Origin: Gammaproteobacteria bacterium
GTDB taxonomy: Bacteria > Pseudomonadota > Gammaproteobacteria > Steroidobacterales > Steroidobacteraceae
NCBI GenBank assembly: GCA_003137095.1
Contig: PLET01000059.1
Coordinates: forward strand, 26,314-72,703
Direction of reading: 5' to 3'
Length of the DNA: 46,390 nt
A program made the translations under genes and the position numbers. Below, one piece after another: positions 36,615 through 45,397 of the stretch. The notes under the pieces were generated by a model. It was not told the origin of the DNA. It was given only the letters and a program-made list of their open reading frames with translations, and did not search any database. How positions within the stretch are numbered: position 1 is the first letter of the stretch; every line of letters starts with the position of its first letter.

Positions 36615-37646
36615 ATGACTGAGCGAGCGCCCGTGACCTACCTTGACGCCGGTGTCGACATCGACGCGGGCGAGGAGCTCGTCCAGCGGATCAAGCCGCG
36701 CGTCAAACGCTCGTTGCGGCCGGAAGTCCTTGGCGGCATCGGCGGCTTCGGCGCCCTGGTCGAGGTGCCCCTCGACCGCTATCGCAGGCCCGTGCTGGTC
36801 TCGGGCACGGATGGCGTGGGCACGAAGCTGCGGCTCGCCATCGACACCGGCCGCAACGACGGCGTGGGCATCGATCTGGTGGCCATGTGCGCCAACGACG
36901 TGGTCGTGCAGGGCGCCGAACCGCTGTATTTTCTCGACTATTTCGCCACCGGCAAACTCGACGTGGACACCGCCGAACGGGTCATCGCCGGCATCGTCGA
37001 GGGCTGCGTGCAGGCCGGCTGCGCGCTGGTCGGCGGCGAGACCGCCGAAATGCCCGGCATGTACCAAGTTGGGGACTATGACCTCGCGGGCTTCTGCGTG
37101 GGCATCGTCGAGAAGGAGTCGATCATCGACGGCTCGCAAACGCGCGCCGGGGACGCCGTCCTCGGATTGCCGTCGTCGGGGCCGCATTCGAACGGCTTCT
37201 CCCTGATCCGCCGGATTCTGCAGCTCGGCGCGGCCGATTTGCAGACCCGCATCGAGGACATTCCGTTGATCGACCAGCTGATGGCTCCGACGTGCATCTA
37301 CGTCAAACCGCTGCTCGCATTGCTGCGCGAGGTGCCGGTGCACGGGCTCGCTCACATCACCGGCGGCGGCCTGGTGGAGAACATTCCGCGCGTGCTGCCG
37401 GAGGGCCTGGAAGCGGTGCTGGAGAGGGCCGCGTGGCCGCGCCCGCCGGTGTTCGAGTGGCTGCGCAGCCAGGGCAACGTGCCCGACGCGGAAATGCACC
37501 GGGTGTTCAACTGCGGGGTCGGCATGACGGTGCAGCTCGCCGCCCATGACGTCGCCCGTGCCCTCGCCGTGCTGCGTGCCGCCGGCCAGGAGGCGCTGGT
37601 CATCGGCGAAGTGCGCCGCGGGGCACGCGGCGTCGTCATCGCGTGA
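36615..37646 (+). CDS. purM: Phosphoribosylformylglycinamidine cyclo-ligase
   Basis: A 343-residue AIR synthetase, fifth step of purine synthesis, closing the imidazole ring using ATP. [26 protein letters not shown] start, [62 protein letters not shown] and [16 protein letters not shown] are all conserved. The C-terminal half has [27 protein letters not shown]. Start 36615 has GAGGAA eight bases upstream. It overlaps purN (GTGA). Confidence 0.97.
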   Translation: MTERAPVTYLDAGVDIDAGEELVQRIKPRVKRSLRPEVLGGIGGFGALVEVPLDRYRRPVLVSGTDGVGTKLRLAIDTGRNDGVGIDLVAMCANDVVVQGAEPLYFLDYFATGKLDVDTAERVIAGIVEGCVQAGCALVGGETAEMPGMYQVGDYDLAGFCVGIVEKESIIDGSQTRAGDAVLGLPSSGPHSNGFSLIRRILQLGAADLQTRIEDIPLIDQLMAPTCIYVKPLLALLREVPVHGLAHITGGGLVENIPRVLPEGLEAVLERAAWPRPPVFEWLRSQGNVPDAEMHRVFNCGVGMTVQLAAHDVARALAVLRAAGQEALVIGEVRRGARGVVIA

Positions 37647-38302
37647 GCGCGCAGACCGCCCCCGACGCGGTCGTCATCCTGATTTCGGGGCGCGGCAGCA
37701 ACATGCGGGCGCTGATCGAGCACAGCCTCGCGGCCGATTCACCGTACCGGGTGAGCGGCGTGTTGGCCGACCGGCCCGCCGGAGGTCTCGAGGTCGCGCG
37801 CGATTTCGGCATCTCGACGCAGATTCTCGCGCCGCATACCACGGACCGCGCGGCGTACGAGCGCGAGCTGGCCGCGGCGGTCGGCGCACTGTCGCCGGCG
37901 CTGGTTGCGCTCGCCGGTTTCATGCGCGTACTGTCGGCGCCCTTCGTGCAAGCCTTCGAGGGACGCATCATGAACATCCATCCCTCGCTGCTGCCGCGGT
38001 ACGCAGGATTGCACACCCACCGGCGGGTGCTCGCCGCACACGATGCCGAACACGGCGCGACGGTGCACTTCGTGACCGAGACGCTCGATGCCGGCCCCGC
38101 CATCCTGCAAAGCCGGGTCGCGGTCATGCCCGGAGACTCCGAGGCAGAGCTTGCCGCCCGGGTGCTCGAGACCGAGCACCGCATGTATTTTCGCGCGGTG
38201 CGCTGGTTCTGCGAGCATCGGCTGACGTGTGCCGGCGGCCGCGCCTGGTTCGACGGACGCGCACTGAGCGCGCCGCTGCAGCTCGCCGACGTTGGGAAAT
38301 AG
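37643..38302 (+). CDS. purN: Phosphoribosylglycinamide formyltransferase
   Basis: A 219-residue enzyme transferring a formyl group from 10-formyl-tetrahydrofolate to GAR, third step of purine synthesis. [16 protein letters not shown] binds the phosphate. The active-site group is intact: Asn and His of [17 protein letters not shown] and the Asp of [11 protein letters not shown]. The GTG start overlaps the purM stop. Confidence 0.96.
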   Translation: MSAQTAPDAVVILISGRGSNMRALIEHSLAADSPYRVSGVLADRPAGGLEVARDFGISTQILAPHTTDRAAYERELAAAVGALSPALVALAGFMRVLSAPFVQAFEGRIMNIHPSLLPRYAGLHTHRRVLAAHDAEHGATVHFVTETLDAGPAILQSRVAVMPGDSEAELAARVLETEHRMYFRAVRWFCEHRLTCAGGRAWFDGRALSAPLQLADVGK

Positions 38303-38309
38303 GGATCTC

Positions 38310-39014
38310 ATGTTCAAAGCGGCAGCGGGGGTATTGTTGATGGCCCTCATCGGGCTGCAGGACAGCGCCGCTGCCGAGCCGGGCATCGCGCCTTTTTCGG
38401 CCCACTACGTGGCCGAGTGGCGCGGCATTCACGTGGGCGTCAGCGATCTCGAACTCAAGGCCGATGGCTCCCCTGACCGCTTCGTCTACGTGTGGCGGAT
38501 CAGCGCCCGCGGCATCTTCCGGCTGGCCTACAGCAGCGACGTGGTGCAGACGAGCTGGTTCACGATGAGCGGCGGACACGTACGGCCGGACAGATATCGC
38601 GCCGAGGACGGGTCATCCAGAGTATCCCTCGAATTCGACTGGGACGATCATCACGCCCGCGGCGCCTCGGAGGGCAAGCCGATCGACCTGAAGATCAGGG
38701 ACGGCATTCAGGATGTGATGTCCATCCAGGTCGAGGTGATGCAGGACCTGAAGAACGGCGATCTGCCGAAGGGCTTCCTCATCGTCGACAAGGACGAAGC
38801 CAAGGAGTTCACCTACACCAACCAGGGCGCCGCGCGGATCAAGTCGGCCCTCGGCGACCTCAACACCGTGGTCGTCGCCAGCAGCCGGGCCGGCAGCAAC
38901 CGCGTGCTGCGCATGTGGTTCGCGCCCTCCCTCGGTTTCATACCAGTGCAGGCGGAACGCACCCGCGACGGAAGCCTCGAATTCGCGATTCGCATCAGGA
39001 GTCTGAAGCGCTAG
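38310..39014 (+). CDS. DUF3108 domain exported protein
   Basis: A 234-residue protein with a signal peptide (FKAAAGVLLMALIGLQDSAAA). The mature part PFSAHYVAEWRGIHVGVSDLELK, IFRLAYSSDVVQTSWFTMSGGHVRPDRYRAED, and YTNQGAARIKSALGDLNTVVVASSRAGSNRVLRMWFAPSLGFIPVQAE are the recognised pieces of DUF3108. It presumably acts in the periplasm; function is unknown. AGGGA lies before the ATG at 38310. It follows purN by seven bases, as is common in related genomes. Confidence 0.9.
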   Translation: MFKAAAGVLLMALIGLQDSAAAEPGIAPFSAHYVAEWRGIHVGVSDLELKADGSPDRFVYVWRISARGIFRLAYSSDVVQTSWFTMSGGHVRPDRYRAEDGSSRVSLEFDWDDHHARGASEGKPIDLKIRDGIQDVMSIQVEVMQDLKNGDLPKGFLIVDKDEAKEFTYTNQGAARIKSALGDLNTVVVASSRAGSNRVLRMWFAPSLGFIPVQAERTRDGSLEFAIRIRSLKR

Positions 39015-39061
39015 CCTTTCTGCGTATTCGGCGTGGCCGCCCCGCGACCGGGAGCACCCGA

Positions 39062-39628
39062 TCAGGTCTTCGGCAGGGTGACGCCGCGCTGACCCTGATA
39101 CTTGCCGCCGCGATCGCGGTACGAGGTCTCGCAGACCTCGTCGGATTCGAAAAACAGCATCTGCGCGACGCCCTCATTGGCGTAGATCTTGGCCGGCAGC
39201 GGCGTGGTGTTGGAGAACTCGAGCGTGACGTGCCCCTCCCACTCCGGTTCCAGGGGCGTCACGTTCACGATGATTCCACAGCGGGCATAGGTCGATTTCC
39301 CCAGACAGATGGTCAGCACGCTGCGCGGGATGCGGAAGAACTCCACCGTGCTCGCGAGCGCGAACGAATTGGGCGGGATGATGCACACCGGCCCGCGGAA
39401 ATCGACGAAGGATTTCTCGTCAAAGCGTTTCGGGTCGACGATGGTCGAATTGATATTCGTGAAAATCTTGAATTCGTCCGCGCAGCGCACGTCGTAGCCG
39501 TAGCTGGAGGTGCCGTAGGAGACGATCTTCCCGCCGCCGTCGATGCGCACCTGTTCGGGCGAGAACGGCTCAATCATGCCCTGCTCGCGCGCCATGCGCC
39601 TGATCCACCGGTCGCTCTTGATGCTCAT
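39062..39628 (-). CDS. dcd: dCTP deaminase
   Basis: A 188-residue trimeric enzyme that deaminates dCTP to dUTP for thymidylate synthesis. [67 protein letters not shown] (catalytic glutamate in this stretch) and the end [13 protein letters not shown] match the bacterial family. The start at 39628 shares one base with the mrp stop (TGATG). The longer open frame upstream is mrp shadow. Confidence 0.96.
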   Translation of the reverse strand: MSIKSDRWIRRMAREQGMIEPFSPEQVRIDGGGKIVSYGTSSYGYDVRCADEFKIFTNINSTIVDPKRFDEKSFVDFRGPVCIIPPNSFALASTVEFFRIPRSVLTICLGKSTYARCGIIVNVTPLEPEWEGHVTLEFSNTTPLPAKIYANEGVAQMLFFESDEVCETSYRDRGGKYQGQRGVTLPKT

Positions 39629-40716
39629 CAGGTCGATTCGACGCTGATCTTGGGAAAGGCCCGGCTGTAGTCCTTGTTCAAGGTCGCAAGCCGCGCGGCA
39701 GTGCGCCGCGCCATTTGCAGGTAGGCGCGGGCCCGCGGGCTGCCGGGCTCGGCGGCCACCGTGGGACTGCCGCCGTCCGCGTCCTCGCGGATGCGGATGT
39801 CGAGGGGCAGTTCGCCGAGCAGATGGACGCCGTATTCCGCCGCCATGCGCCCGCCGCCGCCGCTGCCGAACACGTGCTCCACGTGTCCGCAATTCGTACA
39901 GACGTGCACGCTCATGTTCTCGACCACGCCGAGCACCCGTACCTCGACTTTTTCGAACATCTTGAGGCCCTTGCGTGCATCGAGCAGGGCGATGTCCTGC
40001 GGCGTGGTGACGATGACCGCACCGCTCACGGGCACGCGTTGGGCGAGAGTCAGCTGGATGTCGCCCGTGCCGGGCGGCATGTCGACCACCAGATAGTCGA
40101 GCTCACCCCATTGGGTCTCGCCCAGCAGCTGACTCAGCGCCTGCGTGACCATGGGGCCGCGCCAGGCCATGGGCTGCGCCGGATCGATCAGGAATCCGAT
40201 GGACATCACCGCGACGCCGTGAGCCTGCAGCGGGGTCAAATGCTTGCCATCCTCGGAGAGCGGCTTGCGGCCGCTCAAGCCCATCATCAGCGGCTGGCTG
40301 GGCCCGTAGATGTCGGCATCCAGCAAGCCGACCCTGGCACCCTGCTGGGCCCAGGCAATGGCGAGATTGGCGGCGGTCGTGGATTTGCCGACCCCGCCCT
40401 TGCCGGAGGCGACGGCGACGATATTCTTGACGCCGGCGAGCGGCTTGAGGGTGCGCTGCACGGCATGCGCGGTGATGTCGGAACGCAACAAAAGCTGCAG
40501 CTTGAGGTCGCCGAGCAGCGGCTGCAGGGCCTGCTGCAGCTCCTCCCGGTAATCGGCAACCGGGAAGCCAAACTTGAGTTCAGCGTGCAGTACGCCATCC
40601 CGCAGCGCCAGATCGGTTATGGCCTTGGCCTCGCCCAAGGTCTGTCCGAGGTACGGATCCAGGTAGGCGCTCAAGGAGGCGCGGGCCGCGCTCTGCGCAT
40701 CGAGGGCATGTTCCAT
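39628..40716 (-). CDS. mrp: Iron-sulfur cluster carrier ATPase Mrp/ApbC
   Basis: A 362-residue P-loop NTPase of the Mrp/NBP35 group that carries Fe-S clusters to target proteins. An N-terminal MIP18-like domain (about 1-90) precedes the deviant Walker [54 protein letters not shown] and [18 protein letters not shown] follow. The cluster-binding CxxC is seen in HVCTNCGH. It is divergent from the HEAT-kinase gene with 81 bases between. In many relatives mrp faces metG directly. Confidence 0.96.
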   Translation of the reverse strand: MEHALDAQSAARASLSAYLDPYLGQTLGEAKAITDLALRDGVLHAELKFGFPVADYREELQQALQPLLGDLKLQLLLRSDITAHAVQRTLKPLAGVKNIVAVASGKGGVGKSTTAANLAIAWAQQGARVGLLDADIYGPSQPLMMGLSGRKPLSEDGKHLTPLQAHGVAVMSIGFLIDPAQPMAWRGPMVTQALSQLLGETQWGELDYLVVDMPPGTGDIQLTLAQRVPVSGAVIVTTPQDIALLDARKGLKMFEKVEVRVLGVVENMSVHVCTNCGHVEHVFGSGGGGRMAAEYGVHLLGELPLDIRIREDADGGSPTVAAEPGSPRARAYLQMARRTAARLATLNKDYSRAFPKISVEST

Positions 40717-40762
40717 AGTGTGATGGGATTGTACCGCAGCAGGCCGCCAAGCGCGTACCGTA

Positions 40763-40771
40763 TGGCATAAT
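40763..40771 (+). promoter_or_regulatory. Candidate extended -10 promoter for the HEAT-kinase/pil unit
   Basis: TGGCATAAT at 40763-40771 matches an extended -10 (TGnTATAAT) apart from the first base of the hexamer. No -35 is obvious, which extended -10 promoters tolerate. GAAGG at 40787-40791 is a good ribosome site six bases ahead of ATG 40798. Confidence 0.5.
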
Positions 40772-40797
40772 TAGTAAGTGCAACTTGAAGGCACTGA

Positions 40798-43191
40798 ATG
40801 AGTTTATTTGCCAATTATCGTGCCGACCGCCTCATCGCGGACGTCCGATCCAGCGGTAACCCAGCGAGCCCCGTAGCCCAAAAGGCTCTGGCCAAGTTGG
40901 TTGCGCTCGGACCGAGCGCGATCGACCCATTGGTCGAAGCCCTGTCGAATGCGGACAAGGGCGAGACCCTGGTGTACGTCGAGACCTTGTCCCAGCTGAT
41001 CGACGTCAAGACCCTGCCGATCATGCTCAAGACCATGGCGGAGGCCAACGGCCGCGCCGTCTCGGGCATCGCCTGGGCGCTGTCGTCCAGCCGCAACTAC
41101 CCCCCCAGTGCACTGCTCGAGGCCCTCGGCAAGCCGGGCATGCCCAAGCAGGCGATCCTCGATGTGATCGCAGCGCAAAAATCGCGCTTCAGCGTGCGCG
41201 AACTGTTGAATGCCGCCTACAGCCAGGAAGCCAGTGAGCGATCCGGCCTGTTCAAGCTCATCGGCGAGATCGCCGATGAGTCCGCCGTCGATGATCTGAT
41301 CGCGCGGATCGAGGGCAAGGACCCGATGGCCCGCATGCACATCATCAACGTGCTCGGGCGCTTCAACCTGCCGCGGGTCCAACATGCCGTGCAGAAACAG
41401 CTCAAGGACAACAACAAATTCATACGCTCGGCCGCGCTGTCGGCGCTGGCGCGCATGGACGGCCCGTTCGACATCGCCCTGCTGTGCGGCCTGCTGCGCG
41501 ATCCGGAGATCGAAGTGCAGAACAAGGCGGTCGACGTGGTGGTCAAGGCCAATCACCCCGACACCATCAAGTATCTGGTCGACGTCCTCAAGGACGAGAA
41601 TGAATACGCGCGCCGCGCCGCGGTCGAGGTGCTGAACGCCGTCGGCACGTCGAAATCGGTCAAGTATCTGCTCGAGGTCATCGCCGACAGCGATTGGTGG
41701 GTGCGCACCCGCGCCGCCGATGCGCTCGGCAAGATCGGCGGCCCGCGCGTGGTCGAGGCCGTGCTCGAGCTGATCAAGGACGACGACAAGGAGATACGCC
41801 GCGCCGCCATCGAGATCCTCAATCAGACCAAGGATGAGCGTGCGGTTGCTCAGTTGATCGAGGCCACCCGGGATGCGGACTGGTGGGTAAGCGAACGGGC
41901 CGTGGATGCGCTTGCCGAGATCGGCAGCACCAAGGCCCTGCCGCGCTTCGTCGAGATGCTCTCCGGGGGCGAGGCCAAGTCGCTGCCGACGGTGATCCGG
42001 GCCATCGCCAAGGTCGGCGATCAAAAGAACGTCGAGCCGCTGCTGCCCATGCTGCAGCGGCAGGAGAGCGAGATCAAGCTGGAGGCGATCGCCGCGCTCG
42101 CGAAGCTCACCGACGAGCGCCGCGCCGACACCATCCGGGTGAGGCTGCAGGCGGCCGCGAGCACCGGCGATCCGGCCGTGGCGCAGGCCGTGGAAAATGC
42201 GATCCAGGCGCTCGACAGCCGCTTCTCCACCCAGCAGGTGGCCGCAAATCAGCGCGCCGCAAAGCTGCAGGAGGCGGCGAAAACGCTGCTCATCGATAAT
42301 TCGGAACTCGCCAGCGTCGTCAAGCAGCAGCAGGAGGTGAAGGAGGCGCAGCGCCTCGACATCAACACGCTGAAGACCGGCGACATCATCGAAGGCCGCT
42401 ACAAATACATCGAGAAGATCGGCAAGGGCGCGTTCGGCACGGTGCTGCTCATGGAGGACACCGTGGTCGAGGAGCGCCTGATCCTGAAATTCCTGAATCC
42501 GAACGTCGCCTCGGACGAGGAGATGATGAAGCGCTTCGTGCACGAATTGCGCTACAGCCGCAAGATCACGCACAAGAACGTCATCCGCATCTACGACTTT
42601 CTCTACATACGTGGCAACTACGCCATTTCGATGGAGTATTTCCCGTCGCACACCCTTGGCGGTGAGATCGTCAACGAGAAGCCGGTGGCGCTCAAGCGCG
42701 CGGTGAAATTCGGCATCGACATCGCCACCGGCATGGCGGTGGCGCATCAGGCGGGCATCGTGCACCGCGATCTGAAGCCCGCCAACGTGCTGATCGACAA
42801 CGACGGGCTGCTGAAGATCGTGGATTTCGGCGTGGCCGCCGCGCAGAGCCAGGGCGACACGCAGCTGACCAAGACCGGTTACGTGATCGGCTCCCCGAAG
42901 TACATGGCGCCGGAGCAGATTCTCGGCAAGAAGGTGGATGAACGCGCCGACATCTACAGCCTCGGGGTGATCCTGTACGAGATGTTCTGCGGCGTGCCGC
43001 CGTATTCGCGCGGCGATCACATGTCGGTGATGTACCAGCACGTGCAGGGCAAGGCGCGGCCGCCGATCGACATCAACAAGGAACTGCCCCCGGAGTTGAA
43101 CGAACTGGTCATGAAGTGCATGTCCCTCGACAAGACCAAGCGGGCCCAGACCATGGACGAACTGCGGCTCTCGCTCGAGAAGTTCCTGTAG
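40798..43191 (+). CDS. HEAT-repeat protein fused to a Ser/Thr protein kinase
   Basis: A 797-residue cytosolic protein. Residues ~20-455 form a chain of ~31-residue HEAT-like helical repeats, with a paired DxDWWV motif (Trp300 and Trp362, two repeats apart). A coiled-coil linker (about 455-525, AANQRAAKLQEAAKTLL) leads to a kinase domain at ~535-797. All kinase landmarks are present: glycine loop GKGAFG (542-547), ATP-binding Lys564, HRDLKPAN with Asp658, DFG with Asp676, APE at 704-706, then DIYSLGVILYEMFCG and the final KTKRAQTMDEL. No membrane span or PASTA domain is seen. It lies 28 bases before pilT, suggesting control of pili; the substrate is unknown. Confidence 0.9.
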   Translation: MSLFANYRADRLIADVRSSGNPASPVAQKALAKLVALGPSAIDPLVEALSNADKGETLVYVETLSQLIDVKTLPIMLKTMAEANGRAVSGIAWALSSSRNYPPSALLEALGKPGMPKQAILDVIAAQKSRFSVRELLNAAYSQEASERSGLFKLIGEIADESAVDDLIARIEGKDPMARMHIINVLGRFNLPRVQHAVQKQLKDNNKFIRSAALSALARMDGPFDIALLCGLLRDPEIEVQNKAVDVVVKANHPDTIKYLVDVLKDENEYARRAAVEVLNAVGTSKSVKYLLEVIADSDWWVRTRAADALGKIGGPRVVEAVLELIKDDDKEIRRAAIEILNQTKDERAVAQLIEATRDADWWVSERAVDALAEIGSTKALPRFVEMLSGGEAKSLPTVIRAIAKVGDQKNVEPLLPMLQRQESEIKLEAIAALAKLTDERRADTIRVRLQAAASTGDPAVAQAVENAIQALDSRFSTQQVAANQRAAKLQEAAKTLLIDNSELASVVKQQQEVKEAQRLDINTLKTGDIIEGRYKYIEKIGKGAFGTVLLMEDTVVEERLILKFLNPNVASDEEMMKRFVHELRYSRKITHKNVIRIYDFLYIRGNYAISMEYFPSHTLGGEIVNEKPVALKRAVKFGIDIATGMAVAHQAGIVHRDLKPANVLIDNDGLLKIVDFGVAAAQSQGDTQLTKTGYVIGSPKYMAPEQILGKKVDERADIYSLGVILYEMFCGVPPYSRGDHMSVMYQHVQGKARPPIDINKELPPELNELVMKCMSLDKTKRAQTMDELRLSLEKFL

Positions 43192-43219
43192 CCGCGGTTT
43201 CAGGTAATCTTGGCGCCAT

Positions 43220-44314
43220 ATGGCCAGAATCGATGCCTTCCTCAAGCTCGGATTGGCGCAGGGCTGCTCGGACCTGCACCTCGCGGTGGGCGTTCCACCC
43301 ATGCTGCGCATGCATGGCGATCTGATGCCCATCAAGTTTCGAGATTTGGGGGCGACCGAACTCGAGGCGTACATCACGGAGGTATTGACCCAGTCGCAGC
43401 TGAATCAACTGCGCTCCGGACGCGACCTTGATTTCTCGTATGTTTCGAGCGAGGGCGGCCGCTTTCGGGTCAACGTCTTCCGCAAGGAGACGGGCATCGG
43501 GGCGGCATTTCGTTCGATTCCGGTCCAGATGCCGAGCATCGATCAGCTCGGCCTGCCGCCCATCGTGCGCAAGCTGTGCGACTACCATCAGGGCATGATC
43601 CTGGTGACCGGATCCACCGGAACCGGCAAGTCGACGACCCTGGCCGCGATGATCGACTATTTGAATCTGACGCGGGCGCTCAACATCATCAGCCTCGAGG
43701 ACCCGATTGAGTTTGTGCACCGCAGCAAAAGTAGCCAGGTCATTCAGCGCGAACTCGGCACCCATCTGCCCTCGTTCGCCGAGGGGGTGCGTGCCGCCAT
43801 GCGCGAGGACCCCGACGTCATCCTGGTGGGGGAGCTGCGCGATGCGGAGACCATCTCCATGGCGATGACGGCCGCGGAGACCGGACACTTGGTGCTCGGC
43901 ACGCTGCACACCACCAGCGCCACCAAGACCATCGACCGGGTGATCGACGCCCTGCCCACCGAGGAGCGCGAACAGACCAAGAGCTTCCTCGCCCAGAGCC
44001 TGATCGCGGTGATCACCCAGGTGCTGGTCAAGAGTCCGGATCAGCGCGCGCGCCGGGCGGTGTGCGAGGTCATGGTGGTGACCAAGGCGATCGCAAAACT
44101 GATCATGACCGATCAGACGCACCAGATTCCCAGCCAGCTGCAGATGGGCAAGGACTACGGCATGCAGCTGCTCGATCAGGCGCTGCTCGGCGCCATCAAC
44201 GCCAAAGAGGTCGATCCGGACGACGCCTACGCTTACGCTGTCGACAAGCGCCAGTTTCAGCGCTTCGTCACCGACATCGGCATCCTGCCGAAGCCGGAAA
44301 CCGTGGGTACCTGA
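43220..44314 (+). CDS. pilT: Type IV pilus retraction ATPase, PilT family
   Basis: A 364-residue hexameric motor ATPase that depolymerises pili. The N-terminal PAS-like domain ends near residue 105, and the core has Walker A GSTGTGKSTT, the Asp box IISLEDPIEFVH, Walker B EDPDVILVGELRDAET, and the His box GHLVLGTLHTT (His223). The C-terminal element that is AIRNLIRE in P. aeruginosa PilT, needed for retraction, is altered here to AIAKLIMT before THQIPSQLQMG. The kinase gene is upstream and a second homologue follows six bases later. Confidence 0.93.
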   Translation: MARIDAFLKLGLAQGCSDLHLAVGVPPMLRMHGDLMPIKFRDLGATELEAYITEVLTQSQLNQLRSGRDLDFSYVSSEGGRFRVNVFRKETGIGAAFRSIPVQMPSIDQLGLPPIVRKLCDYHQGMILVTGSTGTGKSTTLAAMIDYLNLTRALNIISLEDPIEFVHRSKSSQVIQRELGTHLPSFAEGVRAAMREDPDVILVGELRDAETISMAMTAAETGHLVLGTLHTTSATKTIDRVIDALPTEEREQTKSFLAQSLIAVITQVLVKSPDQRARRAVCEVMVVTKAIAKLIMTDQTHQIPSQLQMGKDYGMQLLDQALLGAINAKEVDPDDAYAYAVDKRQFQRFVTDIGILPKPETVGT

Positions 44315-44320
44315 GTCGCC

Positions 44321-45382
44321 GTGCCGGCCATCGACAGCTTTTTGAACCAGCTGGTGGAGCGCAAGGGCTCGGATCTGCATTTTCTGGCGGGCGACCCGGC
44401 GCGCATCCGGCTGTACGGCGAATTGATGCCCTTGAGCGGCGAGCCCCTGGATGCGGAAACCGTCAAGAAATCGCTGTACGAAATCATGCCCAAGCCGGCC
44501 GTCGACCGCTTCGAAACCAAGGACGGCACCGACTTCGCCTACAGCCTCACCGGAATCGCGCGTTTTCGCGTCAATGTGATGCGCCAGCTGAACGGCATGG
44601 GCGCGGTGTTTCGCGCCATCCCGTCGGTCGCGCGCACCATGGATGAACTCAATCTGCCGGAGGCGGTGCGCAATCTCGGCAGGGCCACCAACGGCCTGAT
44701 CCTCGTCACGGGCAAGACTGGATCCGGCAAGTCGACCACCCTCGCCTCGATGATCGATGACATCAACAACCGCGTGAAGGGCCATATTCTGACCATCGAG
44801 GATCCAATTGAATTCGTGCACGCGCGCAAGAACTGTCTCATCAGCCAGCGCGAGATCGGTGTGCACGCCGCGACGTTCTCATCCGCCCTGATGTCCGCGT
44901 TGCGCGAGGATCCGGATGTCATCCTGGTGGGCGAGTTGCGCGATCTGGAGACCATGAGCATCGCGGTTACCGCGGCCGAGATGGGCATACTCGTCATGGG
45001 CACCTTGCACACCAACGGCGCCGCGGCCACCGTGGACCGCATGGTCAACGCGTTTCCCGCGGACAAACAGTCACACGTACGCACCATGCTCTCGACCAGC
45101 CTGCGCGGTGTCGTCTCGCAGCAGTTGATTCCGCGGACGGACAAGCAAGGGCGGCTCGCGGCCATGGAGATTCTGGTCAATACGCCCGCGGTGGCCAATC
45201 TGATCCGCCAGGGCAAGATGGACCAGCTCGAAAACGCCATGCAGAGCGGTTCGGCGCACGGCATGCGCACCATGGACACGGCGATCCAGCTGCTGCTGGA
45301 TCGGCGTGAAATCACCGGCAAAGAGGCTTTCAAGAAGGCGATCAACAAGAACAAGTTCGAGCACCTCAAAGAAGCCTCGTAG
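44321..45382 (+). CDS. Second PilT/PilU-family pilus ATPase
   Basis: A 353-residue paralogue of the preceding gene, starting GTG at 44321. It opens DSFLNQLVERKGSDLHFLAGDPARIRLYGELMPL and has Walker A GKTGSGKSTT, ILTIEDPIEFVH, Walker B EDPDVILVGELRDLETM, and a His box reading MGILVMGTLHTN. The first histidine of the usual pattern (GHLV) is Ile223. The AIRNLIRE equivalent is AVANLIRQ, closer to classic PilT than in its neighbour. It may be PilU-like (helping PilT) or a second retraction motor. It is 15 bases from metG. Confidence 0.88.
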   Translation: MPAIDSFLNQLVERKGSDLHFLAGDPARIRLYGELMPLSGEPLDAETVKKSLYEIMPKPAVDRFETKDGTDFAYSLTGIARFRVNVMRQLNGMGAVFRAIPSVARTMDELNLPEAVRNLGRATNGLILVTGKTGSGKSTTLASMIDDINNRVKGHILTIEDPIEFVHARKNCLISQREIGVHAATFSSALMSALREDPDVILVGELRDLETMSIAVTAAEMGILVMGTLHTNGAAATVDRMVNAFPADKQSHVRTMLSTSLRGVVSQQLIPRTDKQGRLAAMEILVNTPAVANLIRQGKMDQLENAMQSGSAHGMRTMDTAIQLLLDRREITGKEAFKKAINKNKFEHLKEAS

Positions 45383-45397
45383 CTCATCGAACCGTTC

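Noticed and set aside
39030-39041. GGCG-TGGC-CGCC hairpin between DUF3108 and dcd as a bidirectional terminator
   Set aside because: The stem has only four pairs and no T-run follows on either strand.
40798-43191. The kinase as a pseudokinase
   Set aside because: Glycine loop, ATP-binding lysine, HRD, DFG and APE are all present.
40804-43377. An 857-residue open frame antisense to the HEAT-kinase gene
   Set aside because: It is a GC-driven mirror of the real gene: rich in His, Arg, Gln and Leu, no recognisable domain, and the plus strand carries all kinase motifs.
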